Part shown: positions 11,601 to 24,802 of the stretch, in pieces
Layout of the letters: every line of letters begins with the position of its first letter
Position numbering within the stretch: position 1 is the stretch's first letter
Source of the DNA: Batrachochytrium dendrobatidis JAM81
Lineage: Eukaryota > Chytridiomycota > Chytridiomycetes > Rhizophydiales
Direction of reading: 5' to 3'
Assembly (NCBI RefSeq): GCF_000203795.2
Contig: NW_006281104.1
Location: forward strand, 557,993 to 621,992
Length of the DNA stretch: 64,000 nucleotides
Made by a program: the position numbers and the translations under genes
Notes under the pieces: generated by a model
Told to the model about the DNA's origin: nothing
Seen by the model: only the letters and a program-made list of their open reading frames with translations
Database searches by the model: none

Positions 11601-13670
11601 AAGCATAAATGAACAGCATGCTGCTCCTTTAAAACTTAATGGCGATCTTACTTCCGATATAGTACGCGGAGTTGCTAAATTTTTATTAAATCCTATTTTG
11701 AGCAATCGATGTGCAATAACGAGCATGATGTCAAGGCTACTGATTGGTAGAGTAGATTGGATGGTAAGATTAAACCATTCAAATTCAATGTCACTTTATC
11801 ATGCATAGTATTGATACTTTTATCTGTTATTTTAGACGTTGATTGTATCTCAGCTACAGATACCTTGTGTATCTACGACGTCTGTAAATATACCAATGCT
11901 GCAAAGCTATGCCAATTTAATCCAGAGCATTGTGCAAATTCATGGTACTGTCCATCTACAAGCCGTTGAGCTTTTGACAAACTTTGCCATGTCAACCAAA
12001 TCGGTCAGTTGAATTGTTGCATGAATAATTTAGTAAATATTGTGATATTTAAAACTCAGCTGTTGTACATGCATTTTAAAAACTTACAACATTTATTCTT
12101 CAATAGTACGCACTCGCTTTATTCGTGTGTTTGTGTTTGCATTTTCTATTAGATAAGCATAATGATAGGCCAGAGCTGCAAAATTTAATTGCTTCCAAGA
12201 ATAATTTGAAGCGTATTCTTGTCAGTTTTGAGCAATTTTTTTCTGGATCTTTTGAATATCAGCTCCCATGCGCAGCCAAGGATTTTGAAAAGGTACTTGA
12301 ATTTTCATGTTTAGATTAAGCTTTAGTCATTTGCTCACCACGCCAATTTTAGACTGAGAAAACCAGTTTAGCGTATCTAGTAGCCCTTTCTCAACTCAAG
12401 AAAATAAAAACTACCCCAGCAACCATCAAGGAAACTATTTCGATTGTTAGAGTAAGCGTTTTTTATCTAATGTATGCCATTTGACTTGTTATATGACCTA
12501 AAAGTTGCCAACTGAAATGTCGGTTTAGGAGTATATGGCGTCTTCTGGATTATTTGAAACAGATCTTGGTTTGATATATATATCATTTTACTATGCAGAT
12601 CAATGGATTGAAACGTCAGAGACGGGTAGGGTTGTTTGTTTTGGTCATGTACAGATGCAATAGTAAACAAACCTGGTAATTTTTTACATAGATGCACTGT
12701 CACGAGCGGTTTGTTTTGCACAGTCCGTCAGTTCATCAATATTACAACAGGGATTATTGCTGGCATTATTCAACCATTGTTTTTCAACCAAACTGAGGAA
12801 TATCATAGACATGATTGAAAAGGCGCGACGCGTACCAAAGGATGTGATGTGTGAGCGACTCTGTGGCATGCCAGGTAGGTTTAGATCTTTTACAGTCATT
12901 TTACAATACAACATTTTCCATTGACTGTTTATAACTATATTTACTTTTTATACAGCTGCAAAAGTGTCTTGTTTTCTCGAAATATGTATACAGCTGCTCG
13001 AGGCACTTGACATTCCTGGAGAAGCTGCAACTTTAGAAGATATTGAAAAATGTATCTGTCAATTGGTATTTAAAGACTCAGTACTTACATCTAATGCACA
13101 ACGTGAGTTTTTGAATGGCGCATGTGGCATGATGATGCTTTCATTAGGTGACAAGGATCAGCAATCGGGTGCACAAGAAATTTGCAGGTGATTGATCCAG
13201 CAGTTGAACTGTGATACATGTTTGATTTTAGCGACATTATTTTTTTGATATTCATAATGTAATTGAAATTTGGCAACACAAATCAATAGGAGATCATTAG
13301 CTAGACATATTTTGATGTCGAGTATTTTACGCACTATTTTCATTTATGACCTAAAGTCTATTCGACCGTTGAAACTTTTTGAGCCAAAAGTATTGTTTTG
13401 CGATACACTTGTTGCTAGTCGTCAATTGATTTCAACCCAAAGCATTGAAGGGCTAGGTCTTGCTGACGCAAAGTAAGTGCTAGTAGATTTTAATATTTGA
13501 TCAATTTGAATAGATTTTTGTGGGTCGATTACTCATATGGCCTTGAATGCACACCATCTAGAATATCGGCAGAACGAGTATCGTTTGTTGCAAAAGTAGC
13601 AGAAGTGGATATTCATTCAGCAAAAGTGGTTGCAGGAGCATTTGGGATTCAAAGTGACCATATAGGATGA
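8632..13670 (+). CDS. RAB3GAP2: Rab3 GTPase-activating protein non-catalytic subunit (RAB3GAP2)
   Basis: Long, many-exon gene for the regulatory subunit of the Rab3GAP complex, which with RAB3GAP1 regulates Rab GTPases in trafficking and autophagy. Family segments appear in order: VPYMMSMSYDG (opening WD-like strand), EFITACLCISLY, VAIGYSSGYLRFF, GVLIISQQLH, AISIDGTSLW, ALSYKKW, RYIAVGKPMVALY, then LAVMSDSLGRVLVLD and the strongly conserved GVRDAQTAWIQ. A helical C-terminal half follows. Readily followed exons include 8983-9170, 9253-9315, 9390-9447, 9535-9724 and 9836-9907; the stop TGA is at 13668-13670. The exon ending at 9447 is best joined with a GC donor. The first exon is not fixed; an exon ending at 8874 (GSWDTGEETWNTLL) joins 8983 in frame. 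Confidence 0.83.
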
Positions 13671-14108
13671 TCAACGTTCCATATTGACTTTGGAAATCAA
13701 ATATAATTAACCAAGTATTCATCTAGTTTTGATTATCAACTGATTGTGTGATGAAACAACATTTTGGCATTTACATCAAGATATTCAAATACTCCAAATA
13801 AATGCGGTATCATACTGTAACTCGGAATATGTCTGCATGCATATTAAGCAATGTTGTTGAACCCTAGTGTGTAATTGACTAGACGACAATTCACGGCATA
13901 GTTTATTGTCACTGACCCAAATATATATCGCGATAAATGTTTTATTCAAACCGACTAAATTGCTTTTGGAGCAATCTAAAATAGAACGAATGAATTCTGA
14001 AAAGTTGCAGTGTTTCATTTAATGCAGTGTTGACAAGGAAAACATCAGTAACCAAGAAAAGCAACTAGTAGGCATATGTCAAACCTACGTGAGTGTGGCT
14101 CTGAAACA
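13671..14108. other. intergenic region between convergent genes
   Basis: About 440 bases between the stop of RAB3GAP2 (+) and the stop of the YPK kinase (-). No gene or repeat recognised. Confidence 0.55.
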
Positions 14109-16503
<2,395 letters not shown>

Positions 16504-17226
16504 TCTTGTAGTAACGATTTAAAAGATTGTTCAACGTTCTTGAATCGTTCGTTGTAAAGTCTTGTGCGATCGTTGGATTCTTTTTTATATTCCAATCCAT
16601 TGTGTTCGTGTCCAGCATCTCAGAAATACAATTCTGCATATTCATCACAAAAATACCACTTCAAGACATTTAGATGGCACAATACTACTCAGTAAGTTTG
16701 GCACCAAACATGACTGTTTATCTGCATTTTGATACCTTTATTTGGTGTTTCATTTTACGTGAATACGGCTGTAAATACCTGCTGACATCATCCAAGATTC
16801 TCAAATTACGGCTGTAGTTTTACACACGAGTACACCAATCGATCCTAAGCTCTAGTACAGCAGCTTGTTTTTGATGGTATGTTTGTACTTTTCAGTTATC
16901 CTTTCCGTGCCGCTCTGATGGTTGATCTGAGTGTTGGTTTGAAATGGCACTTGGAGCCACCAGCAATTCGTTTTTAATTACAAATCGCATTCATGTGGAT
17001 TCCTGCCAGTAAAATGCATTCCAACACCACTCCATCAGTACTATGTGAGGCTAATCATGATCACTTTATAAACTGGTTTCAAACAACTGGTGATTGAGTG
17101 CATTTTTACATTTATTTGAATTTGAAAAATGGATTTTATCGTTTAAACATTTCAAATTGGTCAATATACTGTTATAGTCGAGTTTCAGTTTATGTTACAA
17201 GTTAGATACTAAAGCCATGTGGAATA
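16504..17226. other. intergenic region with a solo repeat end
   Basis: Upstream region of the kinase (-) and 3' flank of peptide deformylase (-). It contains one copy of the dispersed TIR-like motif at about 16720-16777; otherwise nothing recognised. Confidence 0.5.
16720..16777 (+). repeat. solo copy of dispersed TIR-like motif (element D)
   Basis: Contains the core ATTTTACGTGAATACGGC followed by TGTAAAT. It is preceded by an extended end that also matches the right end near 62640 (a CCTTTATT...GTGTTT stretch). No inverted partner is visible within 1 kb, so it is a lone or decayed end. Confidence 0.55.
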
Positions 17227-18098
17227 TCAAACACATACAATCATTTTCAATAAAAAACCTACATTATCATGTCTCAAACTCTGTCTTTCCATTTTATCAA
17301 TAAAAAGAATACCCTCCATATGATCCATTTCGTGCTGAATAATACGTGCAAGAATGCCTTTTGCATTAACAGTGATACTGTTTCCATCTAATCCAAACCC
17401 TGTAACATGCACATGATCTGCTCTTCTAACTAGTCCAGAATAGTTGGGAATACTTTCACAAAACTCGTATTCTGCTTTCCATTTGGCAGAGGGCAGTTTA
17501 TCGAGAATTGTCATGACTGGGTTGACAATAAATGTGCGTGCAACTGGGCCAGGCAGATTCTTTTCTTTAATCAGCTGTGTATCTGTAATTTGGTAGGCAA
17601 TCAATTGAACGGGGTGACTAATCTGAGCCGCTGCCAATCCAAGTACTGAATGCAATGGCTGTAAAATAATCAGTAGTCTGGCTATACCAAGATCCAACAT
17701 CTCGCATTAAATATCCATACCGAATCAAACACGGCATTCATGCTCTTGACAATCTTTAGAAATGCTGGGGTGTTAATATCATTCAAAGAAACAGCCTCTG
17801 CCTTGGTTCGCAAAAAAGGATGTCCTGAAATATTAATTTGGTTTACAAAAGCAACATTAATAAAGTGGTTCAAACTACAATCTCATATAGAGCGATCGAT
17901 CCTGCACTACCAAGATTCCGAACATCAGTGGCCATTACCTGCTTTGAGAACCTCTGGACTTCCACCTTTCTATACAATTTATCAGTGCATAGGAATTGTA
18001 TTGAGTAAACTTGAAGGGCAGTATGCTGAACCTTTTAAAATTCGATATTCAACAATGATCTTTACCATGATTTTTCGAATGATTGTTCTGACTGGCAT
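17227..18098 (-). CDS. peptide deformylase (mitochondrial type)
   Basis: Four exons: 18066-18098, 17939-17969, 17721-17824 and 17227-17658, giving 199 aa. The enzyme removes the formyl group from N-terminal Met of organelle-made proteins. Motif 1 reads GLAAAQI (usual GxGxAAPQ), motif 2 EFCESI with the metal-binding Cys, and motif 3 HEMDH with both His ligands and the catalytic Glu. The family stretch ILARIIQHEMDHMEG and LFIDKM follows. The short first exon (MPVRTIIRKIM) is basic and hydrophobic, as expected at the start of a mitochondrial presequence. The C-terminus is uncertain: either read-through to TGA 17227 or a last intron (donor GTAGGT) ending in a few other residues. Confidence 0.87.
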
Positions 18099-18486
18099 GG
18101 CTTAATGTAGTAATCACGGCCAGACTCTATATTTGAAATAAACAGGAATCAGCGCATGTAATACTGTTTCATACACTCACAACCGCTACATTTATAGTCT
18201 GCATACCTGAAATGCTTGAATAGATTAGAAAACCTTGTGAATTGCCAACTCAACAATATTTCATAACCACGTGATCAAATCTGAAATCAAATTGCCATTT
18301 ATTAAAGCTGTTTGCATCCAACTTACAGTAACAATCCTATACAAACTGGCTGTTTAACCCATTTTATTGGTCTAATCCGATCAATCTGTTTAGAAAATAG
18401 CTGGATTTGACAAGTGTCGCATTGAGACTCATTTTGAAGTATATTTTGGTTTTGGATTCGACAATCAGCACTTGATTAAAACTCTC
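18099..18486. other. divergent promoter region
   Basis: About 390 bases between the start codons of peptide deformylase (-) and the RCC1-repeat protein (+). Presumed shared promoter region. No distinct motif seen. Confidence 0.5.
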
Positions 18487-19835
18487 ATGAGCTTGACGGT
18501 TTCATCCAATTCAAAAGAGCAGCATATATACCAAATAGGATTCAATGGATTCAGTCAGCTAGATCAATGTGAATGGCATGAACCCAGTATTTCTGCACCT
18601 GCACTAGTGGCTTCATTCCCAGAACATGATATAATTGGAATCTATGTTGGATTCGAGGCAGCGATAGCTTGGAGTCGTTTGAAAATCCTCTTGTTTGGAT
18701 GGTCACAACTATTTCCAACTCATCTGTACTATAACTACGGAAATTCGACACATATGACTGGAACCATATTAAAAGATGAGCTTAGCATCAACGGAGAGCT
18801 TAAAAAATGTCAAGTTACATCTACAACAGCTACTCGTCCGGTCCTCATCTTGATTCAAACCACCACGCTTGACCTACTACAGATAGAAACAGTGGGTGAT
18901 ATTCAACAGCATCGTTCAAATCGTTCAGATCAATCAAATGAAAAATATAAAACACATTGGATAATGTCTGATTGTATAGAGTTTGCGCATACTGCAGAGT
19001 ATGGGTCTGCTCAGTTAGTATCTGGACTGATCGTGTATTGGCATTTGGATGATCCTGCTATGGTTCATACACTCGCTGTTTCTGGTTTTGACCGATTACC
19101 AAAATTGATCGACTTGTGTGCTGGAGCGGTGCATTGTGTAGCATTGACAGAGGAAGGTGAGGTATGGACGTGGCGAATGGGTTCTGCCACAGCATTGCAT
19201 GGACAGCTGGGATATATTGATTCGACCGTTCTGGCTGATGGATTTCAAGCTCAGATTGTTGAAGCATTACAAGGAATGCGCATGGCTAGTATATCGGCTG
19301 GAAGACAGCATACAATGGTCGTGTCAAAGGACGGTACCATCTATTCATTGTACGTCTACATCTTACACGATCGTGTCGGTTTCTTGAATGCAAACACATG
19401 GCACAAGACTAACTTGGTTTTATTCATCTTGCTTGTTATTGTTGATTATTTTGTATGCCAATCAGTGGATCAAATCGATACAGTCAGCTGGGAATCGCCA
19501 GTTCTCATGGAAAGCCAGAACCTATAGATTTGGATTTGGAATCAAATTCCAACATAAAATCTGAAATTGCATGTGGATTCCATCATAGTATTGCTACTGA
19601 TGGTACACGCTTGTATGGGGCTGGATGGAACTCGTACAACCAGCTGGGACGCATGAAAGAACTGGGCTGCATTCATGAGATGCGACAGTTGGATATTCCA
19701 CTGCCAGCACAGTGCAGTATTGTTGGAGTATATGCTGGTGGATGGTCCACCTTTATTCTTGCAACAGTGCCCTGTCTGCAATCAAACTACCAATCGGAAA
19801 CTATCACACACAAAAGTATAGCTGTAAAAGAATAA
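18487..19835 (+). CDS. RCC1-repeat protein (RCCD1-like)
   Basis: Two exons, 18487-19349 and 19466-19835, giving 410 aa. RCC1-type beta-propeller blades are visible: YQIGFNGFSQL near the N-terminus, LCAGAVHCVALTEEGEVWTW, ISAGRQHTMVVSKDGTIYSFG, GSNRYSQLG, IACGFHHSIATDGTRLYGAGW and NSYNQLG. Only some blades are canonical and the first 150 residues are divergent, as in RCCD1 (in animals a partner of the demethylase KDM8). The ortholog assignment is tentative. Start is ATG 18487; codons upstream in frame lack an ATG. The stop lies only 13 bases from the stop of the convergent KNL1 gene. Confidence 0.75.
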
Positions 19836-19856
19836 TAAAAACGCCATTTTATTGAA
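19831..19856. terminator. back-to-back polyadenylation hexamers between convergent genes
   Basis: On the plus strand AATAAA (19834-19839) overlaps the RCC1-gene stop; on the minus strand AATAAA overlaps the KNL1 stop (19849-19851). The two genes are therefore likely to share an overlapping 3' region. Function as a polyA signal is inferred from the consensus only. Confidence 0.5.
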
Positions 19857-22800
19857 TGCACTTCATAACGGCAAGACACAAGGAAGGTAAAAGACCCATA
19901 CCAGAAACAGTATTACCCATGTCTACATTGGCGATTACCGAAAGCAACGTTTCAGAGCTTGATAAAACAAAAACAAGGTTGGTGAGATTAGTCGACTGAA
20001 AAAGTAAGTCAAACATTTGGTCGATGCCATCAATTAACAAACCTAATATTTCCATATTGAAGTTCAAACTGTGAAGATCTTAGGCCGCATGGATAGTGGA
20101 ATAAACCATCATTGTTGCCATCACCGAATCCCATTTGCAGATGAAATCGTGTTTTGCTAGAAAATGCAAAAAATGGACAACGAACAGACAGCGATGATCC
20201 AGGCTTGGCTGGTTGTTCAATCGAGATCAAAGGACACATGTGGCGAGTTTGTTCAAACTCGCGCCAAAATACCTTGAGATTTTCAAATGTGTATGCAATG
20301 TCGTCAAGCACCTGCATTGAAAGATAATTACATTGAGTTTTGCAAGGCTAAAACATGAAGCTCTAAATCAAACCAATTGTTTGAAATGCCAGCATATATC
20401 AAAGTATAAGTACCTGCTTCATTTGAGGCCATTTGTGAAATACAGAGTGGAGCTGTTCGTATTTATCCAGTATATCTTGGATCTAAAACAATCAAAATTA
20501 TGCAGGTTAACAAAGGCTAGCACTTGCAATCAATACTAGATCAGGTATGTGATGGACACTAAACCCAAAGGTGAAATACATACGTTTTGAGCCCCAATAC
20601 CATCTACCACTTGAAATCCTGTCTGAGTTTGCAGCCAAGTTTTGGACAACTACAAATAAAAGTCAATATGTTACATGGACAGTAGTATCCAAAATCAAAC
20701 ACGGTGCAAAACAATACCTTGGATTCCTTCAGTTGCTTTAAAAGTGCAAGTTTCAACGAGTATCCATTGCCCTGTTTATAAAAAGCAACTTCAACTACAT
20801 CATCAAATACAAAAATATGTCTTGCCATAGAAATCTCCAATGGCCGCCAAAGATGTGTCAAAACAATTGTCTTGTACTCGTGGCGAAGATGTGGAAGCTC
20901 TTCTGGATCAAACACCATAAGATCTTTTGACACTTCCTCGTACTTGGCAATATCTTGCACCAGTTCAGCAATAAGTACATTTGCTTGAGCAATTGATGCA
21001 GTTTCTTCTTGAGACTGAAGGCGTAAATCTTCAAGTTCTCGAGTCAAATGCTCAAGCTCAGCAATTTGTTCTGCCTGAAGCTTGGTCAGCTCAGCGACAC
21101 GAGCAGTTTCAATCTCAATAGCCTTGGCTTGAGCAGTTTGCATTTCTATAGTCTTTTGTCGAAGAGTATCGCGATACGTAGTGGCACTTTCATTGAGGAT
21201 AGAGAATTGTTTGACATACTCATCCATCAGTAGCTTGTCCCAACTGAAGCGCTTGCAATTCTCTCCTAGTGCAGCCTGCATAGGATCAATCAGCTGACCG
21301 CGCCAACTGTACCATGATTGTTTAGCCTCCAACCGCGCATAGGATTTACTCAGACGAAGACTATTGATCATGTCGTCTCGTTCCTCATGACTAGCATGCT
21401 CATATTCAAAGAAAATAAGTGGTGGATTCTTGGTGGCTGATTCCTCAATGTCTTGTAAAGTCAGATTTCCATCGTTGATAGATTGGGTCAGTTCACGACA
21501 CGCAAATTCGTAAATTTCTAGCTCGGGAAAATAAAGACATGTAGCTTTTAGGTATTCGTGTATTGTTGGACATTCACTGTTTGATTGAAAAGCATTAGTA
21601 TCACGACGAAGTCGAGTGGTCAGACTGCCCATGAATTCAATGCCAGTAGCAAGCAAAAACTCTTTGAGTGTTTTAATTTGTCCAACTGAAATGGCTTCAG
21701 TGTCTTTGAAAAAGGATGATTCTACAACAGACATGTGCTCATCGAGTAAATTGTCTTCATCTTCAATATCGGGAATATCCAACTGTTGCTCTTCTTTAGC
21801 AGTATCGTCATCTAGCATTTGCAATGAAGTGTCGAATGCGACTGGACTTTCAAGAGTCTGCTCGATTTGGCAGGCATCAGGATATGATGCAGATTCAACA
21901 TTTTCTTCAGGAGAAAATATATCCAACTTTTTTGCAGATATCGACTTTCGACTTTTTCGACGAGACTCGGATTTTGAAATTACAGGTGAAGAAACAGCAG
22001 CGTTGGATTCAGAACGTGTAGCCAAAGGAGTAGATGTAGCCGATTGATTGACTAGTTTTTTGTGTAAAGAGTTGGTACTTGCTTTATTAGCGGAATGAAA
22101 TGTCAAACCCTGATGGATAGCAGGCGATTTCATAGTTTTACTTCGACTTCGAGTAATGGGAGAGCCAACGTCAAAATGAACTGCTGTTGGAGTGAGTTCA
22201 ATCATTTCCTTATTAGTAGATGGTGTTTTTTTCAATACAGATTTTAAGATGGCAGGGGTTGACTGTTTCTTGGAAACACCAGATCTAGGTGATTTAGTGG
22301 GCATATCCGGAGCAGGACTTTTCCTTTGGCCAGTTTGACGAGACATGACACGACGCACAGGGGTACTGACAGCAACAGCGTTATTCTGAGTAGTAGTTTC
22401 GTATGTGGATATTTCAGGCTTGGATTGTTCTCTAGAAGCCAAAAATTCACTAGAAATATTGCCAGTAGTGGAAGAAGCAGGAGCCGAAAAGAACCGTGTA
22501 ATAGTGTCGTTGGTATCGACAATATTGGCAAACTTGGTATTTGTATGAGATGCAACCAACCCTTGGGTTTTAGTGGTTTCCAAAACCGAAATATCCATTG
22601 AAGATTGCGACATGGTTAGTTCCTGAGTATTACCGGTATCCATAGATGTAGTACTGGACTGAGTAGCAACAATATCTAGTGACATGTCACACAAATCGGT
22701 AGGATCCTCATCCACTGACATTTTCAACTCTTGATTGCTTAGTAAAGTATCTTGAGCACAGTCGAGACTCATGGTATTAGACACACTCATATAATGAGAT

Positions 22801-24403
22801 TCTTGAGACGGGGTAACTTCCCCGATTTCAGAAGCTAAATCCATCATTTGGCTTGCTTCTTCCTCAAGATCATCGGAATAAGCTCCAGATTCTACATCTT
22901 GAAAAAGAGTGGATTTTGCCAAGGGAGAAGGAGCAGTTTGATTTTGGAAAAAACAAGCTACACTGTCACGACGATTTACAGCAGATTTGGATACAGACAC
23001 GGGTGCAGGAGACTGATTGCGTCTAGGAGATAGTGGTGGAATGGCTTCCAGTTGATTTTTTAAACTAATGAAAAAGGGAGCAATGCTATCACGACGAGAA
23101 AACCGAGAGTTTAAGGGTGAATCTACAATGTCAGGAGAAGCAACAACACTATAAGTCGAGCGGCCAGATATGCGCGGCGTTGACTCGTCTTTGCGCAGTA
23201 ATTCAGCCAATTTGGTTATTGATTGATTAGAGATAATAGTACCATGAGCTGCTGTCAAGTCCATATCGTCCGAAGATAAACTGTAATTTCCAGAAATAGT
23301 AGATTCTTCTGCTGCCTTTGCTGCATTGTAATGGTTCATACCAAATAAAATATTTGGAGACCCTTTGGTGCTGACTTCAAAGCTTTGCTGACTAGAATTC
23401 AGTATTAACGTATATTGGCAATTTAGTATTGAATGACACAAAATTACACTAAAAGATAGGAATGGAACATTAAAGCAATATTACAATGACAATCACTTAC
23501 GCGTCGCTACTAATATCTATGCTAGTATTGGACTCATTCATTGGACTACCCATCTGAGATGTAACATCTCCATTAATTCCATTAGAAAGTGACATTCCAA
23601 GATCGTATAAACTTGAAACAGACCACAAAAGTGTATATGTGAGTATAGAATAGTCCTTACAATCCATATAAACAGACAAAATTGAGTGCTAATCTCAATC
23701 AAGACAGCCAGAAATTCATTATGTTGAGAGCATAAAGATATACCTGGAGCGCCTGACCGATACAAGATCCGGCATTTGAAATCCTACTGTAGAGTCGGAT
23801 TCACCAAAGAATTCGCGATCTACTCCAAGTTCATCTGAAGGGTTTTTTGTTTCTAGAAGCCAGTCATCCGAGTCTTTGTCAAAAAGTCTATATAGACAGT
23901 AGCATATTTGTTGAGTAGAAAATGTATAGTTTAATGTCAGTTGTTGGCGGAAACATGTGATTTAAAGCGTTGACAAGTACAACTTTTAAATAACTATTTG
24001 CAAGGAATTTGAAACCATGATTATGGACACAAGATACCTGACATGAGCAGTAGCCGCAAAGCTAACTCGACGATTTCCAATGCTAGATTTTCTGCGTAGT
24101 TTGCGACTTATAAAAAGCATTCAATAGTTAGCATCGGATATTATCTACATTGAAATGCTTGTTTTGGCTATTTTGATATTAGAATCAGCCATAGTATGCA
24201 CATGACATTGAATAAATGGCTTACGCTTCTATAGCAGACATTGTCATTTCGGAGGGATTTCCAGGATTAGAACTTGCTTGTGAAGATACATGTTCATCAA
24301 TGGTCGATTTAACAGCTGTATCAGATTTTAACTGAGATTCGGGTTCAGAAAACAATGTATTTTTAATGGTATTGGGAGGGTCATGAGCATCGGATTCATT
24401 CAT
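19849..24403 (-). CDS. kinetochore scaffold KNL1/Spc105/Spc7
   Basis: Outer-kinetochore scaffold that recruits PP1 and the Bub checkpoint proteins. The start is ATG 24401-24403. The second exon holds RRKSSIGNRRVSFAA, a PP1-docking RVSF motif flanked by basic and phosphorylatable residues, as in KNL1 N-termini. A long low-complexity middle (main exon about 20715-23440) has MELT-like repeats such as DMDLT, MIELTP and CDMSLDI, with many Ser-Pro sites. Then come the Spc7 helical region (QLIDPMQAALG, SWDKLLMDEY), a coiled coil, and C-terminal exons from VLDDIAYTFENLK to the end matching the tandem-RWD region. Total is about 1,400 aa over roughly ten exons; not every small 5' exon was joined with certainty. 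Confidence 0.85.
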
Positions 24404-24802
24404 GTCGACTTGGATGAGTTGAAGCTGATAAAATGAAGTTGTTGGATTAGAACATGCAACGACAAGCCAGAAAAATGTCCATCAGTGAAAATATCAATAG
24501 TAAATCTCACTCACTGATTTACTTTTGTGTCTGTTGGTTGGCACAAAATACTCCAGTCTTTACAGTGTTATTGGACAAGATCGACTTCAGATTTGTCCGA
24601 TTGTTCGTTCAACACAATATCAGGTCACGTGTCATATTTTTACTTTCAATATTTTCAAACCAAATCTCAAATCGTGTTTAATGAATTACTTGAATTTAAC
24701 AGAGTATAAAAAGTAATCATTCTTGGATCCAAAACTATGGAATTAAATACAATGTCTTTGACTTTCCAAAGAGTTGTACTGTCCTGGACAAACTAGACGA
24801 GC
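24404..24802. other. intergenic region (KNL1 promoter, PMT 3' flank)
   Basis: About 400 AT-rich bases between two minus-strand genes. No gene or repeat recognised. Confidence 0.5.

Noticed and set aside
22244..22601. Opposite-strand and shifted-frame ORFs inside KNL1
   Set aside because: They lie wholly within the KNL1 main exon and have no independent similarity.
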